Shown here: piece by piece, positions 8,183-20,017 of the stretch
Layout: every line of letters begins with the position of its first letter
Position numbering within the stretch: the first letter of the stretch is position 1
Program-made: the position numbers and the translations under genes
Source: Protula sp. h YS-2021
Lineage: Eukaryota > Annelida > Polychaeta > Sabellida > Serpulidae
Assembly (NCBI GenBank): GCA_949752745.1
Contig: OX457025.1
Coordinates: forward strand, 53,725,869 to 53,789,868
Direction of reading: 5' to 3'
DNA length: 64,000 nt
The notes under the pieces: model-generated
The model's input: only the letters and a program-made list of their open reading frames with translations
Told to the model about the DNA's origin: nothing
Databases searched by the model: none

Positions 8183-11100
8183 ATGGAGAAAATGCGTGAA
8201 TGGATACAAGTCGGTCAGGCGTTGGGATATAAAGACGCAGAGCTCCGACAGTTTGTGCAGAACCAGGAGGAAAAAGCAGCTGAGCGAGAACGCGTTGCGA
8301 GAGAACGTGAGATACGTACACAGGAACGCGAGGATCGGATTAGACAGCAAGAACTGGAACAGGCGGATCGAGTCAGGCAGCAAGAATTGGAACAACAGGA
8401 GAGGGATCATGCACGGGAACACGAACTAGCCCGTCTCCGTGAGGAAACGCGACAGCTGGAACTGCGCAATCAGAACCATGATCAAGATGTTGATGGAGCG
8501 CAGCGTCAAAACGCTCAGTACCGAGCTTCTCGCCCAAAACTTCCGAAGTTTGACGAGAAGGTAGACGACATCGATGCCTTCCTAGAGAGGTTTGAACGCT
8601 TCGCCAGGAATCAAGGTTGGGCTGAAGACACTTGGGCGGTTAGTCTTAGCCCACTTCTTACGGGGAAGGCACTCGAAGTTTACAGTGGTATGCCCGTCGA
8701 TAACGCCAACAATTACGACCAGTTGAAAGCTGCGATCTTACGACGTTACCAGTTGACGGAGGAAGGATTCCGAGCCAAGTTCCGCGAAGCGAAGCCCGAA
8801 AAGGATGAGACAGTCCGTCAATATTGTGCAAGGCAAGCCCGATTCTTTGACCGTTGGATAGAATTGGCCGGGATCGAGAAGGACTTTGAGCATTTGAGGG
8901 ACTTGTGCTTACGTGAACAGTTCATCAACATGTGTAGCAGTGATATCAGTCTATTCCTCCGTGAAAGAGTTCCGCCGTCCATTGACGAGGTAGTTAGGCT
9001 TGCCGAGCAGAACCTCGAGGCACACGGAGGAAGCATCTCACAGAGTCGGAGCAGGGCTGCGCCAAGTGGACTGAAACCAATACCTCGGATAAATCAGTCA
9101 CAGCAGGGACGTAAACCTGAAACGAGGACCAGAGCCATCGTGTGCTACAACTGCAACAAGGAAGGCCATTTCGCGAGAGAGTGCAGGAAACTGAAGGCAA
9201 ACGGTAGTGCGCGACAGTCCCGTGAACGTTCTCCACAGAATTGGCGGAAGAGAGAAGACCGTGGCAAAACAGGCGCGTTTGGAGTGACAGACGAAGAATG
9301 CCGACATCGGGTCGAGCGAAACGTCAAGGATGGGCATCTTTGCTTGGCGAACGGAGATGCCATCCCATATGCAGGCGCATTGTGCAGCGGGCGGAAATCG
9401 GAGAACTTGCCGCTCTACGAAGGCCACGTCGGAGGGCACGGTGTGACTGTACTACTAGATACAGGATGTGATTCCGCAGCCGTTCGCAGTAGTTTGGTGA
9501 AGGATGACCAGATGACAGGGAAGTACAGTAGTTGCGTTCTCCTTGACGGAACAATTAAGCGGTTTCCAATGGCGCGGATAGACGTGGATACCCCCATACT
9601 TAGTGGACAACTGGACGTCATGGTGATTGACAGACCACCATTTGACCTTATCATTGGGAACGTGCCACACCTGAAACCACAAACCATTGCGGTGCAACCA
9701 CAAGACAGAGGTCAAATACCTGCCGAACGGAGCACCATCAGGGAACCTTCCGCCACAGGCGGTTCAGATGTGGCCGCGGTAGCAACACGGGAGCAGGAAA
9801 AGAAAGGAAGACGCCCAGTAAAGCCTCTTCTTACACCTCCCGTGAAGATCGAAGAAGTAAACTCGGAACAGCTTATTGCGCTCCAAACTGAAGACGAGAC
9901 GCTTCAGAAGTTCTTCGGCCATGCCAAAGAGAAGACGGTGTTTTCTTCAAGAACGGGAGCTACGTATCGATTTGCGATCAAGAATCGGATACTGACGCGG
10001 TATTATTATCACAAGCAGGGCCACATTGAAGTTAAGCTTAAGCAGATAATGGTGCCGAAACAGCTCCGAGAACGCGTTATGTCCCTCGCACACGAAGCGA
10101 TTGTTGGCGGACACTTGGGGACAAAGAAAACTACCGATCGGATCACCACGAACTTTTATTGGCCTGGAATCGACTCGGACGTGAAACGTTTCTGCCAATC
10201 CTGCGATGTCTGCCAACGTACCATACCGAAAGGCAGAGTACAGAAAGTGCCGCTAGGAGAGATGCCGATCATCGATGTGCCTTTCGATCGCGTAGCGGTG
10301 GATTTGATTGGACCGCTTGCCCCTGTTTCAGATAAAGGACATCGCTACATTCTGACCGTGGTGGATTATGCGACCAGATACCCCGAAGCAGTTCCCTTGA
10401 AGCGAATTGACACGGAAACGGTCGCGGAAGCCTTGCTGAGCGTATTTTGCAGGGTCGGTTTCCCTAAAGAGGTGTTGAGCGACAGAGGTGCGCAATTCGT
10501 TTCCGACATGATGCGAGAAGTTTCACGGTTAATATCGGTCAAGCAGCTTTTTACCACTCCGTACAACCCCAAGTGTAACGGATTGTGCGAGAAAATTAAC
10601 GGAGTACTGAAGAACATGCTGAAGAAGATGTGTCAAGAATGCCCGAAAGACTGGGACAGATATTTGCCAGCTGTTCTGTTCGCCTATCGAGAAGTGCCCC
10701 AAGCAAGTACTGGATTCTCGCCGTTCGAACTGCTGTACGGTCGAAAGGTGCGCGGTCCGATGGACAATACTCAAAGAGTTGTGGACGGACGATGACATGC
10801 CAGAAGAAGTGGTGAACACTTACCAGTATGTGGCCGATCTGCGCAACAGACTTGAAGAGACGTGTCGTATTGCACGAGAAAGTTTGCTAGAAGCGCAAGG
10901 AGTGGCGAAGCACCACTACGACAAGAAGGCCAGGAACAGACGCTTTGCAGTGGGAGAGTAGGTATACCTGCTTTTACCTACCGATACGAACAAGCTCCTT
11001 CTGCAATGGAAAGGCCCTTACGCTGTAACGAAAGTACTGGGCCGGATGGATTATGAAATAGATGTCGCCGGGAAAAAGAGAGTGTACCACGCCAATCTCT

Positions 11101-11796
11101 TGAAAAAGTGTGTGCAACGCGCAGGAAACGAAGAACAGGCAGATGATGAGGACATTGACGAGTTTATAGCGGCGCTCGCTCGTATCGCGGTCATTGACGA
11201 GGAAGAACCGCCAGATGAAGATCTGGAACCACCGCTGCACCTGCCAACCACGGAGCAGCAGGAAACCTTCAAAGACGTGCACATCGGCCCGGATTTGACA
11301 GAGCCGGAACGTTCTGAGGTCAATGCAGTACTCGAGGAGTTCCAGGATATTTTCTCTGACGTTCCCGGACTTACAAATCTTGGAGAGCATAAGATAGAGC
11401 TGACCACAGCAGAACCGATCCGTGTGAGACCATACGCTGTTCCTTTCGCAAAACGCAAAGCGATCGACGATGAGGTCGAGAAGATGCTCAAAGCCGGCAT
11501 TATTGAAGAGTGCACGTCAGAATACAATTCGCCGGTGGTCCTCGTCAAGAAGAAAGACGGATCGAATCGATTTTGCATTGATTTCAGAAGGCTGAACACG
11601 ATCACGAAATTTGACAACGAACCAATGCAAAATTACGAAGATATCATGGCACGGATCGGAACCGACAAGATCTTCTCGAAGATCGATTTTTCAAAAGGAT
11701 ATTGGCAGATACCGATGGCCGAGGATTCCAAACGCTACACGGCTTTTACTACGTCGAGAGGAACGTTTCAGTTCAAGAGGAATCCATTTGGCCTGA
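8183..11796 (+). pseudogene. gag-pol of element B (gag, protease, integrase, partial RT), broken
   Basis: The ATG at 8183 opens an 870-codon frame. It has a coiled coil at residues 27-95, capsid from about 117, a SCAN-like segment at about 196-280, a CCHC knuckle at 321-334 and a DTG protease at 426-428. Integrase follows (HHCC then D,D35E), ending in a frameshift. Gag and pol are fused here with no intervening stop, unlike element A. Breaks: one extra base near 10766-10768 shifts the frame just after the integrase core, giving a stop at 10793-10795; a nonsense TAG at 10959-10961 follows in the resumed frame; RT is cut at 11796, soon after the NPFG motif and before YxDD. RT follows integrase, as in element A. 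The product cannot be functional. Confidence 0.92.
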
Positions 11797-12487
11797 TTAA
11801 AACTTATAGCGTTCTAGTCTCTAGCCGTTATGGCTGGCAAGACGAATGAGAGAGTGGTTTGGGTACAAATGTTTATTGCCTGACTGCTGAACACATTATG
11901 CATAAAACAAACATACTTTAAGAAACTGTCCACTAACCAGACTAACATATTCAACATAAAACTGTACTTGTAACCAATTAAACAGGGAAGGGGAAGGGGG
12001 ATGGAGGTGGGTCTCTGGAAGCGCTTGCTTGACCAGTGCTTGCTTTGCATTTGTGAGGGGAAGCTAGGAAGAGCCTTGTTATGTACCGTCCGACTTAATC
12101 CCTGCACGACTCAACGGCCAATAGAACACAGGCATGACAGAAGGTACTCTGGGGCGAGCTCCGCCCCCGAGTTACTGAGTGTGTGCTTCGCTCCCGCCTT
12201 GCATGACGGCACGCTGTAAGCCGAGACGCTCTGTCTACATCTCCGTCTGGCACGCTCCGTCGCTGTCAAGTCGAGTAGCGTGGGGGATTAAGGGGGAAAA
12301 GGGGCAGCGCATCACCAGAGTTTTAAAATCAAATAACACTTTATTTTTTAATTAAAACTTATAGCGTTCTAGTCTCTAGCCGTTATGGCTGGCAAGACGA
12401 ATGAGAGAGTGGTTTGGGTACAAATGTTTATTGCCTGACTGCTGAACACATTATGCATAAAACAAACATACTTTAAGAAACTGTCCA
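11797..12487 (-). repeat. B1-A2-B2 split direct repeats of copy 1
   Basis: B2 11797-11932 and B1 12352-12487 are 136-bp direct repeats. A2 (12012-12351, 340 bp) lies between them with a 79-bp unique spacer next to B2. There is no A1 partner because the 5' end is lost. Each B carries an AATAAA on the element's sense strand. Confidence 0.9.
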
Positions 12488-12520
12488 AATACCCAAACCA
12501 CGAAGTGTTACTTGTAGTAG

Positions 12521-13507
12521 TTAGGACAAGGCGTTTTGAACGTTTGATCCCATGGTTTTTGCACAATCCAGGCGTAGACTCAGAGGGACGTCAGTGTATC
12601 GCGTGTAGGACTCCGATGTCCAGTCTCCTTGGCTCTTAATCACTTGCGGTGGCAGCCCACAGGCAAGAGCAAAGGTAGCCCCGGCTCGTCGTAGGCTATG
12701 GCCGCTGTAGGCTGAGTCATCTAGCCCAACAGCACGCAGTTTGCATTTCAGCATCGACGAGAACGCTGCGTGGGAGAGAGGGACGGTGGAGTCCGGGGTT
12801 CTGTAGGAGAAAAGCGCCGCTTTACCATGTGCGGGCGAAAGGCGGAGGTGGTGTTTTAACGCTGCAGTGGGGCATACTGTAGACTGCTCTACCTCTGGGA
12901 TTGGGATGACGAGGGCTCGTGAAAAGTTGCGAAGTGTTTTGGTGCGTTTTACGTGAACTAGGGCGCCATCTGCACACAGCGTTACGTCATCACGGCAGAG
13001 GTCAGTTCTACAGTCGTGGCTAGTCTGGGTACGGGATAGCAGCGAGGACTTGCGCAGAAAGGTAAAGAAGCCCATGAGACAAGCAGCCCAGAAGCAGGCC
13101 TCTAATGGTTGCGAGAGGTCGAGAACTCTTCGGACGCGCTGCAAGATATCCAGCGAGAGCGGTAGTTTCTGTCGGGGTGGCGTACCTTTCTGCGTGTCGA
13201 TTCCTTTCAATAGCGTCTTCACGAAGTGGTTATTCTCAATGGGGTTCGTGTAACCCGGCTCCAAGTGGAGTAGGCGAACTGCAGCGAGATAGCATCTCAC
13301 GGACTGGGGTTTCAGGGATCGGCTGAGAAAACACGCGTAACGGAGCACGGTCGTAGTTTCTGCGGGGGCTGGGCGCATCCTAAAGGCTTGGCAGAAGGCC
13401 AGGTAAGACTTCAGCTGAGCCGAGTACGTTTCACGAGTGCTTTCTGCTAGGGCTGCTCTGCGGAATTGGGCCACTTCGTTGTCCAAAATTTGTGTCTCCC
13501 GTACCAC
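12521..13507 (-). CDS. tyrosine recombinase of copy 1
   Basis: 328 codons counted from a GTG, near-identical to the recombinases of copies 2 and 4 (one visible difference is P for L near residue 84). The catalytic set Arg152, HSLRR (H270, R273), W296 and Tyr304 is intact. In this truncated element it has no partner gag or full RT, so it is probably only a remnant, though the frame is undamaged. Confidence 0.88.
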   Translation of the reverse strand: MVRETQILDNEVAQFRRAALAESTRETYSAQLKSYLAFCQAFRMRPAPAETTTVLRYACFLSRSLKPQSVRCYLAAVRLLHLEPGYTNPIENNHFVKTLLKGIDTQKGTPPRQKLPLSLDILQRVRRVLDLSQPLEACFWAACLMGFFTFLRKSSLLSRTQTSHDCRTDLCRDDVTLCADGALVHVKRTKTLRNFSRALVIPIPEVEQSTVCPTAALKHHLRLSPAHGKAALFSYRTPDSTVPLSHAAFSSMLKCKLRAVGLDDSAYSGHSLRRAGATFALACGLPPQVIKSQGDWTSESYTRYTDVPLSLRLDCAKTMGSNVQNALS

Positions 13508-14253
13508 TCCTGGAACAAACGACGCATAGCAATTGGTGACATGTGGTGCCGGAGGTCAGCGAGCGGGACGTGGCCGAATGCATACGTGGCATGTGGAAGG
13601 CTGGATAGTCGCGAAATGGCATCCGGGAGCTTATTAAGTTTCGTGTTTACGTAGGCGGCACATATTTTAATGTCAAACTTAACGCATAATATTAGTATTT
13701 CGCATAAAACATCGGACGCAATAGTGTTTCTAATTCTTCCTCGGTTAAGGGCATAAAGGGTTGCTTTATTATCCGAATATAGTTGAACCGTCTTAGAAGC
13801 GCAGAACGGTGCCCAGCGGCGCAGCGCCAAAAGAACAGCAGTTAGTTCTTTCGTATTTATGTCGCAATCATTGATGGCGGGCATATCCGTGGCGAAGTTG
13901 CAATAGAGCCAGTCTATGGCTCTATTGTGGCAAACGACCGCTGCGCCTGCAGCAGTCGGGCTTGCGTCTGTGGCAATGTGAAAGGCGCGATCGGGCACAT
14001 CCCTTTGGGAGGAAAAGCGAGATGTACCGTTGAATGAGGCGCAAAGCACATTAAGCAGTAGTAAGTCTCGGCGAGTGTCCGTAGTGATACGGGTGCGGTG
14101 GTTAGGGCGACGTAGTGACGTCATAAGCACGATTAGACGACGCATGGCCGGACGTATGACACTGACAACACGTCCGACCCAGTTCAGTTTCCCCAGCAGG
14201 CTCTGGAGGTCGCGTTTTGAGAGCCGTCTGTTGTCGGGACTTGCGTAGTGGGA
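13447..14253 (-). pseudogene. RT/RNase H remnant of copy 1
   Basis: Retains the end of the RT connection and all of RNase H (TDAS, TKEL, YSDN, LPDAISR). The catalytic RT core is lost at the satellite junction near 14253. Confidence 0.88.
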
Positions 14254-17200
14254 TAAAAACAGACGTGAAAAGGGATCAAATGTCAGAAATCAAGAGGAAA
14301 AAAGCTTGAAACGATATTCTGGAAGAGCAACTGGGCGAAAAACCACAAGAAGAGATGGGAACACAACGCGAAATGTAAGAAATAGGGAGAAAAGAGGTCG
14401 AAAACGATCTTCAAGAAGAGAAAATACGCAAGAAAAGGCAAGAAAAGAAGAGAAAATCTAAGGAATCAAGAGCCAATAGGCTTGAAACAATCTTCTGGAA
14501 GTGAAACTTGGCGAGAAACCACAAGAAGAGAAGAGAACACAACGCGAAATATCAGAAATACGCAGAAAATAGGCCGGAAACGAATTTCATGAGGAGAAAA
14601 TAGGCGAGAAAAGGCAAGAAAAGAAGAGAAAACAGGTGAAATCTAAGAAATCAGGAGAAAACAGGTCGGAAACGATCTTCAGGAAAAGAAAAGACGCGAG
14701 AAAAGGCAAGAAAAGACTTGAAAATTGATGAAATCTAAGAAATCAAGAGGAAATAAGCCTTAAACAATCTTCTGGAAGTGAAACTTGGCGAGAAACCACA
14801 AGAAGAGAAGAGAACACAACGCGAAATGTAAGAAATACGCAGAAAATTGGCCGGAAACGAATTTGTCGAAGAGAAAATAGGCGAGAAAAGGCAAGAAAAG
14901 AAGAGAAAACAGGTGGAAATGTAAGAAATCAGGACAAAAAAGGTTGGAAACGATCTGTAGGAAGAGAAAATTCTCGAGAAAAGGCAAGAAAAGGGCAGAA
15001 AACAAGGTGAAATAGAAGAAATGACGAAATAATAGGTCAGAAACGATCTTCAGGAAGGGAAAATACGCTATAAAAGGAAAGAAAAGAAGAGAAAATCTAA
15101 GGAATCAAGAGGAAATAAGCTTGAAACGTTCTTCTGGAAGAGATCACAACGCGAAATGTAAGAAATAGGGAGAAAAATAGGTTTGAAATGAATTTCACGA
15201 AGAGAAAATAGGCGAGAAAAGGCAAGAAAAGAAGAGAAAACAGGTGGAAATGTAAGAAATCAGGAGAAAACAGGCCCTAGAAGATCTGCAGGAAGAGAAA
15301 ATTCGCGAGAAAAGGCAAAAATAGACGGGAAAAGGCAAGAAAAGAAGATAAAACAGGTTGAAATCTAAAAAATCAGGACAAAAAAGGTTGGAAACGATCT
15401 TTAGGAAGAGATAATTCTCGAGAAAAGGGAAGAAAAGGACAGAAAACAAGGTGAAATATAAGAAATGACGAAAAAATAGGTCAGAAACGATCTTCAGGAA
15501 GGGAAAATACGCGATAAAAGGCAAGAAAAGAAGAGAAAATCTAAGGAATCAAGATGAAATACGCTTGAAACGATCTTCTGGAAGAGAAACTTGGCGAGAA
15601 AACACAAGAAGAGAAGAGAACACAACGCGAAATGTAAGAAATCACGAGAAAGCAGGTCGAAAACGATCTTCAGGTAAAGAAAAGACGCGAGAAAAGGCAA
15701 GAAAAGACTTGAAAAGGGATGAAATCTAAGAAATCAAGAGGAAATAAGCTTGAAATGATCTTCCGGAACAGCAACTTGGCGAGAAACCACAAGAAGAGAA
15801 GAGAACACAACGCGAAATGTAAGAAATACGGAGAAAAATGGCCGGAAACGAATTTCACCAAGAGAGAAAAGGCGAGAAAAGGCAAGACAAGAAGAGAAAA
15901 CAGGTAGATATGTAATTAATCAGGAAAAAACAGGCCGTAAAGATCTGCAGGAAGAGAAAATTCGCGAGAACAGGCAAAAATAGACGGAAAAAGGCAAGAA
16001 AACAAGAGAAACCAGGTCGAAATCTAAGAAATCGGGAGAAAACAGGTCGGAAACGTTCTTTAGGAAGAGAAAATTCGCAAGAAAAGGCAAGAAAACAAGA
16101 GAAAACAGGTCGAAATCTAAGAAATCAGGAGAAAACAGGTCGGAAACGATCTTCAGGAAAAGAAAAGACGAGAGAACAGGCAAGAAAAGAACAGAAAGGA
16201 AGGTGAAATCTAAGAAATCAGGAGAAAACAGGTCGGAAACGATCTTCAGGAAAAGAAAAGACGAGAGAAAAGGGAAACGATGTTCAGGAAGAGAAAATTC
16301 GCAAGAAAAGGCAAGAAAAGAAAAGAAAACAAGGTAATATGTAAGAAAACAGAAGAAAACAGGTCTGAAACGATCTTTAGGAAGAGAAAATTCGCGAGAA
16401 AAGGCAAAATAAAAACAGACGTGAAAAGGGATCAAATGTCAGAAATCAAGAGGAAAAAAGCTTGAAACGATATTCTGGAAGAGCAACTGGGCGAGAAACC
16501 ACAAGAAGAGATGGGAACACAACGCGAAATGTAAGAAATAGGGAGAAAAGAGGTCGAGAACGATCTTCAAGAAGAGAAAATACGCAAGAAAAGGCAAGAA
16601 AAGAAGAGAAAATCTAAGGAATCAAGAGCCAATAGGCTTGAAACATTCTTCTGGAAGAGAGCACAACGTGAAATGTAAGAAATAGGGAGAAAAATAGGCC
16701 GGAAACGAATTTCACGAAGAGAAAATAAACGAGAAAAGGCAAGAAAAGAAGAGAAATCTAAGAAATCAGGAGAAATCAGGTCGGAAACGATCTACAGGAA
16801 GAGAAAATTCGCCGGAAAAGGCAAAAATAGACGGGAAAAGGGATGAAATCTAAGAAATCAAGATGAAATAAGCTTGAAACAATCTTCTGGAAGTGAAACT
16901 TGGCGAGAAACCACAAGAAGAGAAGAGAACACAACGCGAAATATCAGAAATACGCAGAAAATAGGCCGGAAACGAATTCCACGAGGAAAAATAGGCGAGA
17001 AAAGGCAAGAAAAGAAGAGAAAACAGGTGAAATCTAAGAAATCAGGAGAAAACAGGTCGGAAACGATCTTCAGGAAAAGAAAAGACGCGAGAAAAGGCAA
17101 GAAAAGACTTGAAAATTGATGAAATCTAAGAAATCAAGAGGAAATAAGCTTTAAACAATCTTCTGGAAGTGAAACTTGGCGAGAAACCACAAGAAGAGAA

Positions 17201-19293
17201 GAGAACACAACGCGAAATGTAAGAAATACGCAGAAAATTGGCCGGAAACGAATTTGTCGAAGAGAAAATAGGCGAGAAAAGGCAAGAAAAGAAGAGAAAA
17301 CAGGTGGAAATGTAAGAAATCAGGAGAAAACAGGCCGTAGAAGATCTGCAGGAAGAGAAAATTCGCGAGAAAAGGCAAAAATAGACGGGAAAAGGCAAGA
17401 AAAGAAGATAAAACAGGTTGAAACCTAAAAAATCAGGACAAAAAAGGTTGGAAACGATCTTTAGGAAGAGATAATTCTCGAGAAAAGGGAAGAAAAGGAC
17501 AGAAAACAAGGTGAAATATAAGAAATGACGAAAAATTAGGTCAGAAACGATCTTCATGAAGGGAAAATACGCGATAAAAGGCAAGAAAAGAAGAGAAAAT
17601 CTAAGGAATCAAGATGAAATACGCTTGAAACGATCTTCTGGAAGAGAAACTTGGCGAGAAAACACAAGAAGAGAAGAGAACACAACGCGAAATGTAAGAA
17701 ATCACGAGAAAGCAGGTCGAAAACGATCTTCAGGTAAAGAAAAGACGCGAGAAAAGGCAAGAAAAGACTTGAAAAGGGATGAAATCTAAGAAATCAAGAG
17801 GAAATAAGCTTGAAATGATCTTCCGGAACAGCAACTTGGCGAGAAACCACAAGAAGAGAAGAGAACACAACGCGAAAAGTAAGAAATACGGAGAAAAATG
17901 GCCGGAAACGAATTTCACGAAGAGAGAAAAGGCGAGAAAAGGCAAGACAAGAAGAGAAAACAGGTAGATATGTAATTAATCAGGAAAAAACAGGCCGTAA
18001 TGATCTGCAGGAAGAGAAAATTCGCGAGAACAGGCAAAAATAGACGGAAAAAGGCAAGAAAACAAGAGAAACCAGGTCGAAATCTAAGAAATCGGGAGAA
18101 AACAGGTCGGAAACGTTCTTTAGGAAGAGAAAATTCGCAAGAAAAGGCAAGAAAACAAGAGAAAACAGGTCGAAATCTAAGAAATCAGGAGAAAACAGGT
18201 CGGAAACGATCTTCAGGAAAAGAAAAGACGAGAGAACAGGCAAGAAAAGAACAGAAAGGAAGGTGAAATCTAAGAAATCAGGAGAAAACAGGTCGGAAAC
18301 GATCTTCAGGAAAAGAAAAGACGAGAGAAAAGGGAAACGATGTTCAGGAAGAGAAAATTCGCAAGAAAAGGCAAGAAAAGAAGAGAAAACAAGGTAATAT
18401 GTAAGAAAACAGAAGAAAACAGGTCCGAAACGATCTTTAGGAAGAGAAAATTCGCGAGAAAAGGCAAAATAAAAACAGACGTGAAAAGGGATCAAATGTC
18501 AGAAATCAAGAGGAAAAAAGCTTGAAACGATATTCTGGAAGAGCAACTGGGCGAGAAACCACAAGAAGAGATGGGAACACAACGCGAAATGTAAGAAATA
18601 GGGAGAAAAGAGGTCGAAAACGATCTTCAAGAAGAGAAAATACGCAAGAAAAGGCAAGAAAAGAAGAGAAAATCTAAGGAATCAAGAGCCAATAGGCTTG
18701 AAACATTCTTCTGGAAGAGAGCACAACGTGAAATGTAAGAAATAGGGAGAAAAATAGGCCGGAAACGAATTTCACGAAGAGAAAATAAACGAGAAAAGGC
18801 AAGAAAAGAAGAGAAATCTAAGAAATCAGGAGAAATCAGGTCGGAAACGATCTACAGGAAGAGAAAATTCGCCGGAAAAGGCAAAAATAGACGGGAAAAG
18901 GGATGAAATCTAAGAAATCAAGATGAAATAAGCTTGAAACAATCTTCTGGAAGTGAAACTTGGCGAGAAACCACAAGAAGAGAAGAGAACACAACGCGAA
19001 ATATCAGAAATACGCAGAAAATAGGCCGGAAACGAATTTCACGAGGAAAAATAGGCGAGAAAAGGCAAGAAAAGAAGAGAAAACAGGTGAAATCTAAGAA
19101 ATAAGGAGAAAACAGGTCGGAAACAATCTTCAGGAAAAGAAAAGACGCGAGAAAAGGCAAGAAAAGACTTGAAAATTGATGAAATCTAAGAAATCAAGAG
19201 GAAATAAGCTTTAAACAATCTTCTGGAAGTGAAACTTGGCGAGAAACCACAAGAAGAGAAGAGAACACAACGCGAAATGTAAGAAATACGCAG
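14254..19293. repeat. purine-rich satellite array, block 1
   Basis: Tandem array of about 93-bp monomers, each starting near GAAATCTAAGAAATCA and carrying GGAAACGATCTTC and AGGCAAGAAAAGA motifs. One monomer I counted has 74 of 93 purines on the plus strand. Different monomer types recur in fixed order, forming a higher-order repeat. A landmark recurs at 15920 and 17980 (2060 bp apart), so the first unit is about 331 bp shorter than the standard 2391 bp. No gene is present; minus-strand F/L-rich ORFs are artefacts of the pyrimidine-rich strand. The right end is interrupted at 19293 by YR copy 2. Confidence 0.93.
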
Positions 19294-19984
19294 TTAAAAC
19301 TTATAGCGTTCTAGTCTCTAGCCGTTATGGCTGGCAAGACGAATGAGAGAGTGGTTTGGGTACAAATGTTTATTGCCTGACTGCTGAACACATTATGCAT
19401 AAAACAAACATACTTTAAGAAACTGTCCACTAACCAGACTAACATATTCAACATAAAACTGTACTTGTAAACAATTAAACAGGGAAGGGGAAGGGGGATG
19501 GAGGTGGGTCTCTGGAAGCGCTTGCTTGACCAGTGCTTGCTTTGCATTTGTGAGGGGAAGCTTGGAAGAGCCTTGTTATGTACCGTCCGACTTAATCCCT
19601 GCACGACTCAACGGCCAATAGAACACAGGCATGACAGAAGGTACTCTGGGGCGAGCTCCGCCCCCGAGTTACAGAGTGTGTGCTTCGCTCCCGCCTTGCA
19701 TGACGGCACGCTGTAAGCCGAGACGCTCTGTCTACATCTCCGTCTGGCACGCTCCGTCGCTGTCAAGTCGAGTAGCGTGGGGGATTAAGGGGGAAAAGGG
19801 GCAGCGCATCACCAGAGTTTTAAAATCAAATAACACTTTATTTTTTAATTAAAACTTATAGCGTTCTAGTCTCTAGCCGTTATGGCTGGCAAGACGAATG
19901 AGAGAGTGGTTTGGGTACAAATGTTTATTGCCTGACTGCTGAACACATTATGCATAAAACAAACATACTTTAAGAAACTGTCCA
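19294..19984 (-). repeat. B1-A2-B2 split direct repeats of copy 2
   Basis: B2 19294-19429, A2 19509-19848, B1 19849-19984, with the same lengths (136, 340, 136 bp) as in the other copies. The outer end of B2 (TTAAAAC on the plus strand) abuts satellite at 19293. Confidence 0.92.
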
Positions 19985-20017
19985 AATACCCAAACCACGA
20001 AGTGTTACTTGTAGTAG

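Larger units (their letters stand above)
7118..11796 (+). mobile_element. Ty3/gypsy-type LTR retrotransposon B, Gmr1-like, 3'-truncated
   Basis: It consists of a 5' LTR (7118-8136), tRNA-Pro primer site (8140-8157) and a gag-pol frame from 8183 in the order gag, protease, integrase, RT. It is cut inside RT at 11796 by the end of a YR retrotransposon (11797). RNase H, polypurine tract and 3' LTR are absent from the window. It is clearly related to element A across gag and pol, but divergent enough to be another family, and its LTR is unrelated by eye. It is inactive: one frameshift, one stop and the truncation. Confidence 0.92.
11797..14253 (-). mobile_element. YR retrotransposon (Ngaro-like) copy 1, 5'-truncated
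   Basis: This is the 3' half of the same family as copies 2-4. Minus-strand order: partial RT/RNase H (14253 down to 13447), YR (13507-12521), B1 (12487-12352), A2 (12351-12012), spacer, B2 (11932-11797). Gag, most of RT, the leader and A1 are missing. Its B2 end lies against the broken RT of element B. Its other end joins satellite DNA at about 14253, sharing at most a base or two. Confidence 0.93.

Noticed and set aside
14254..19293. CENP-B-box-like motif in the satellite
   Set aside because: TTCG-containing stretches occur, but none matched the known box by eye.
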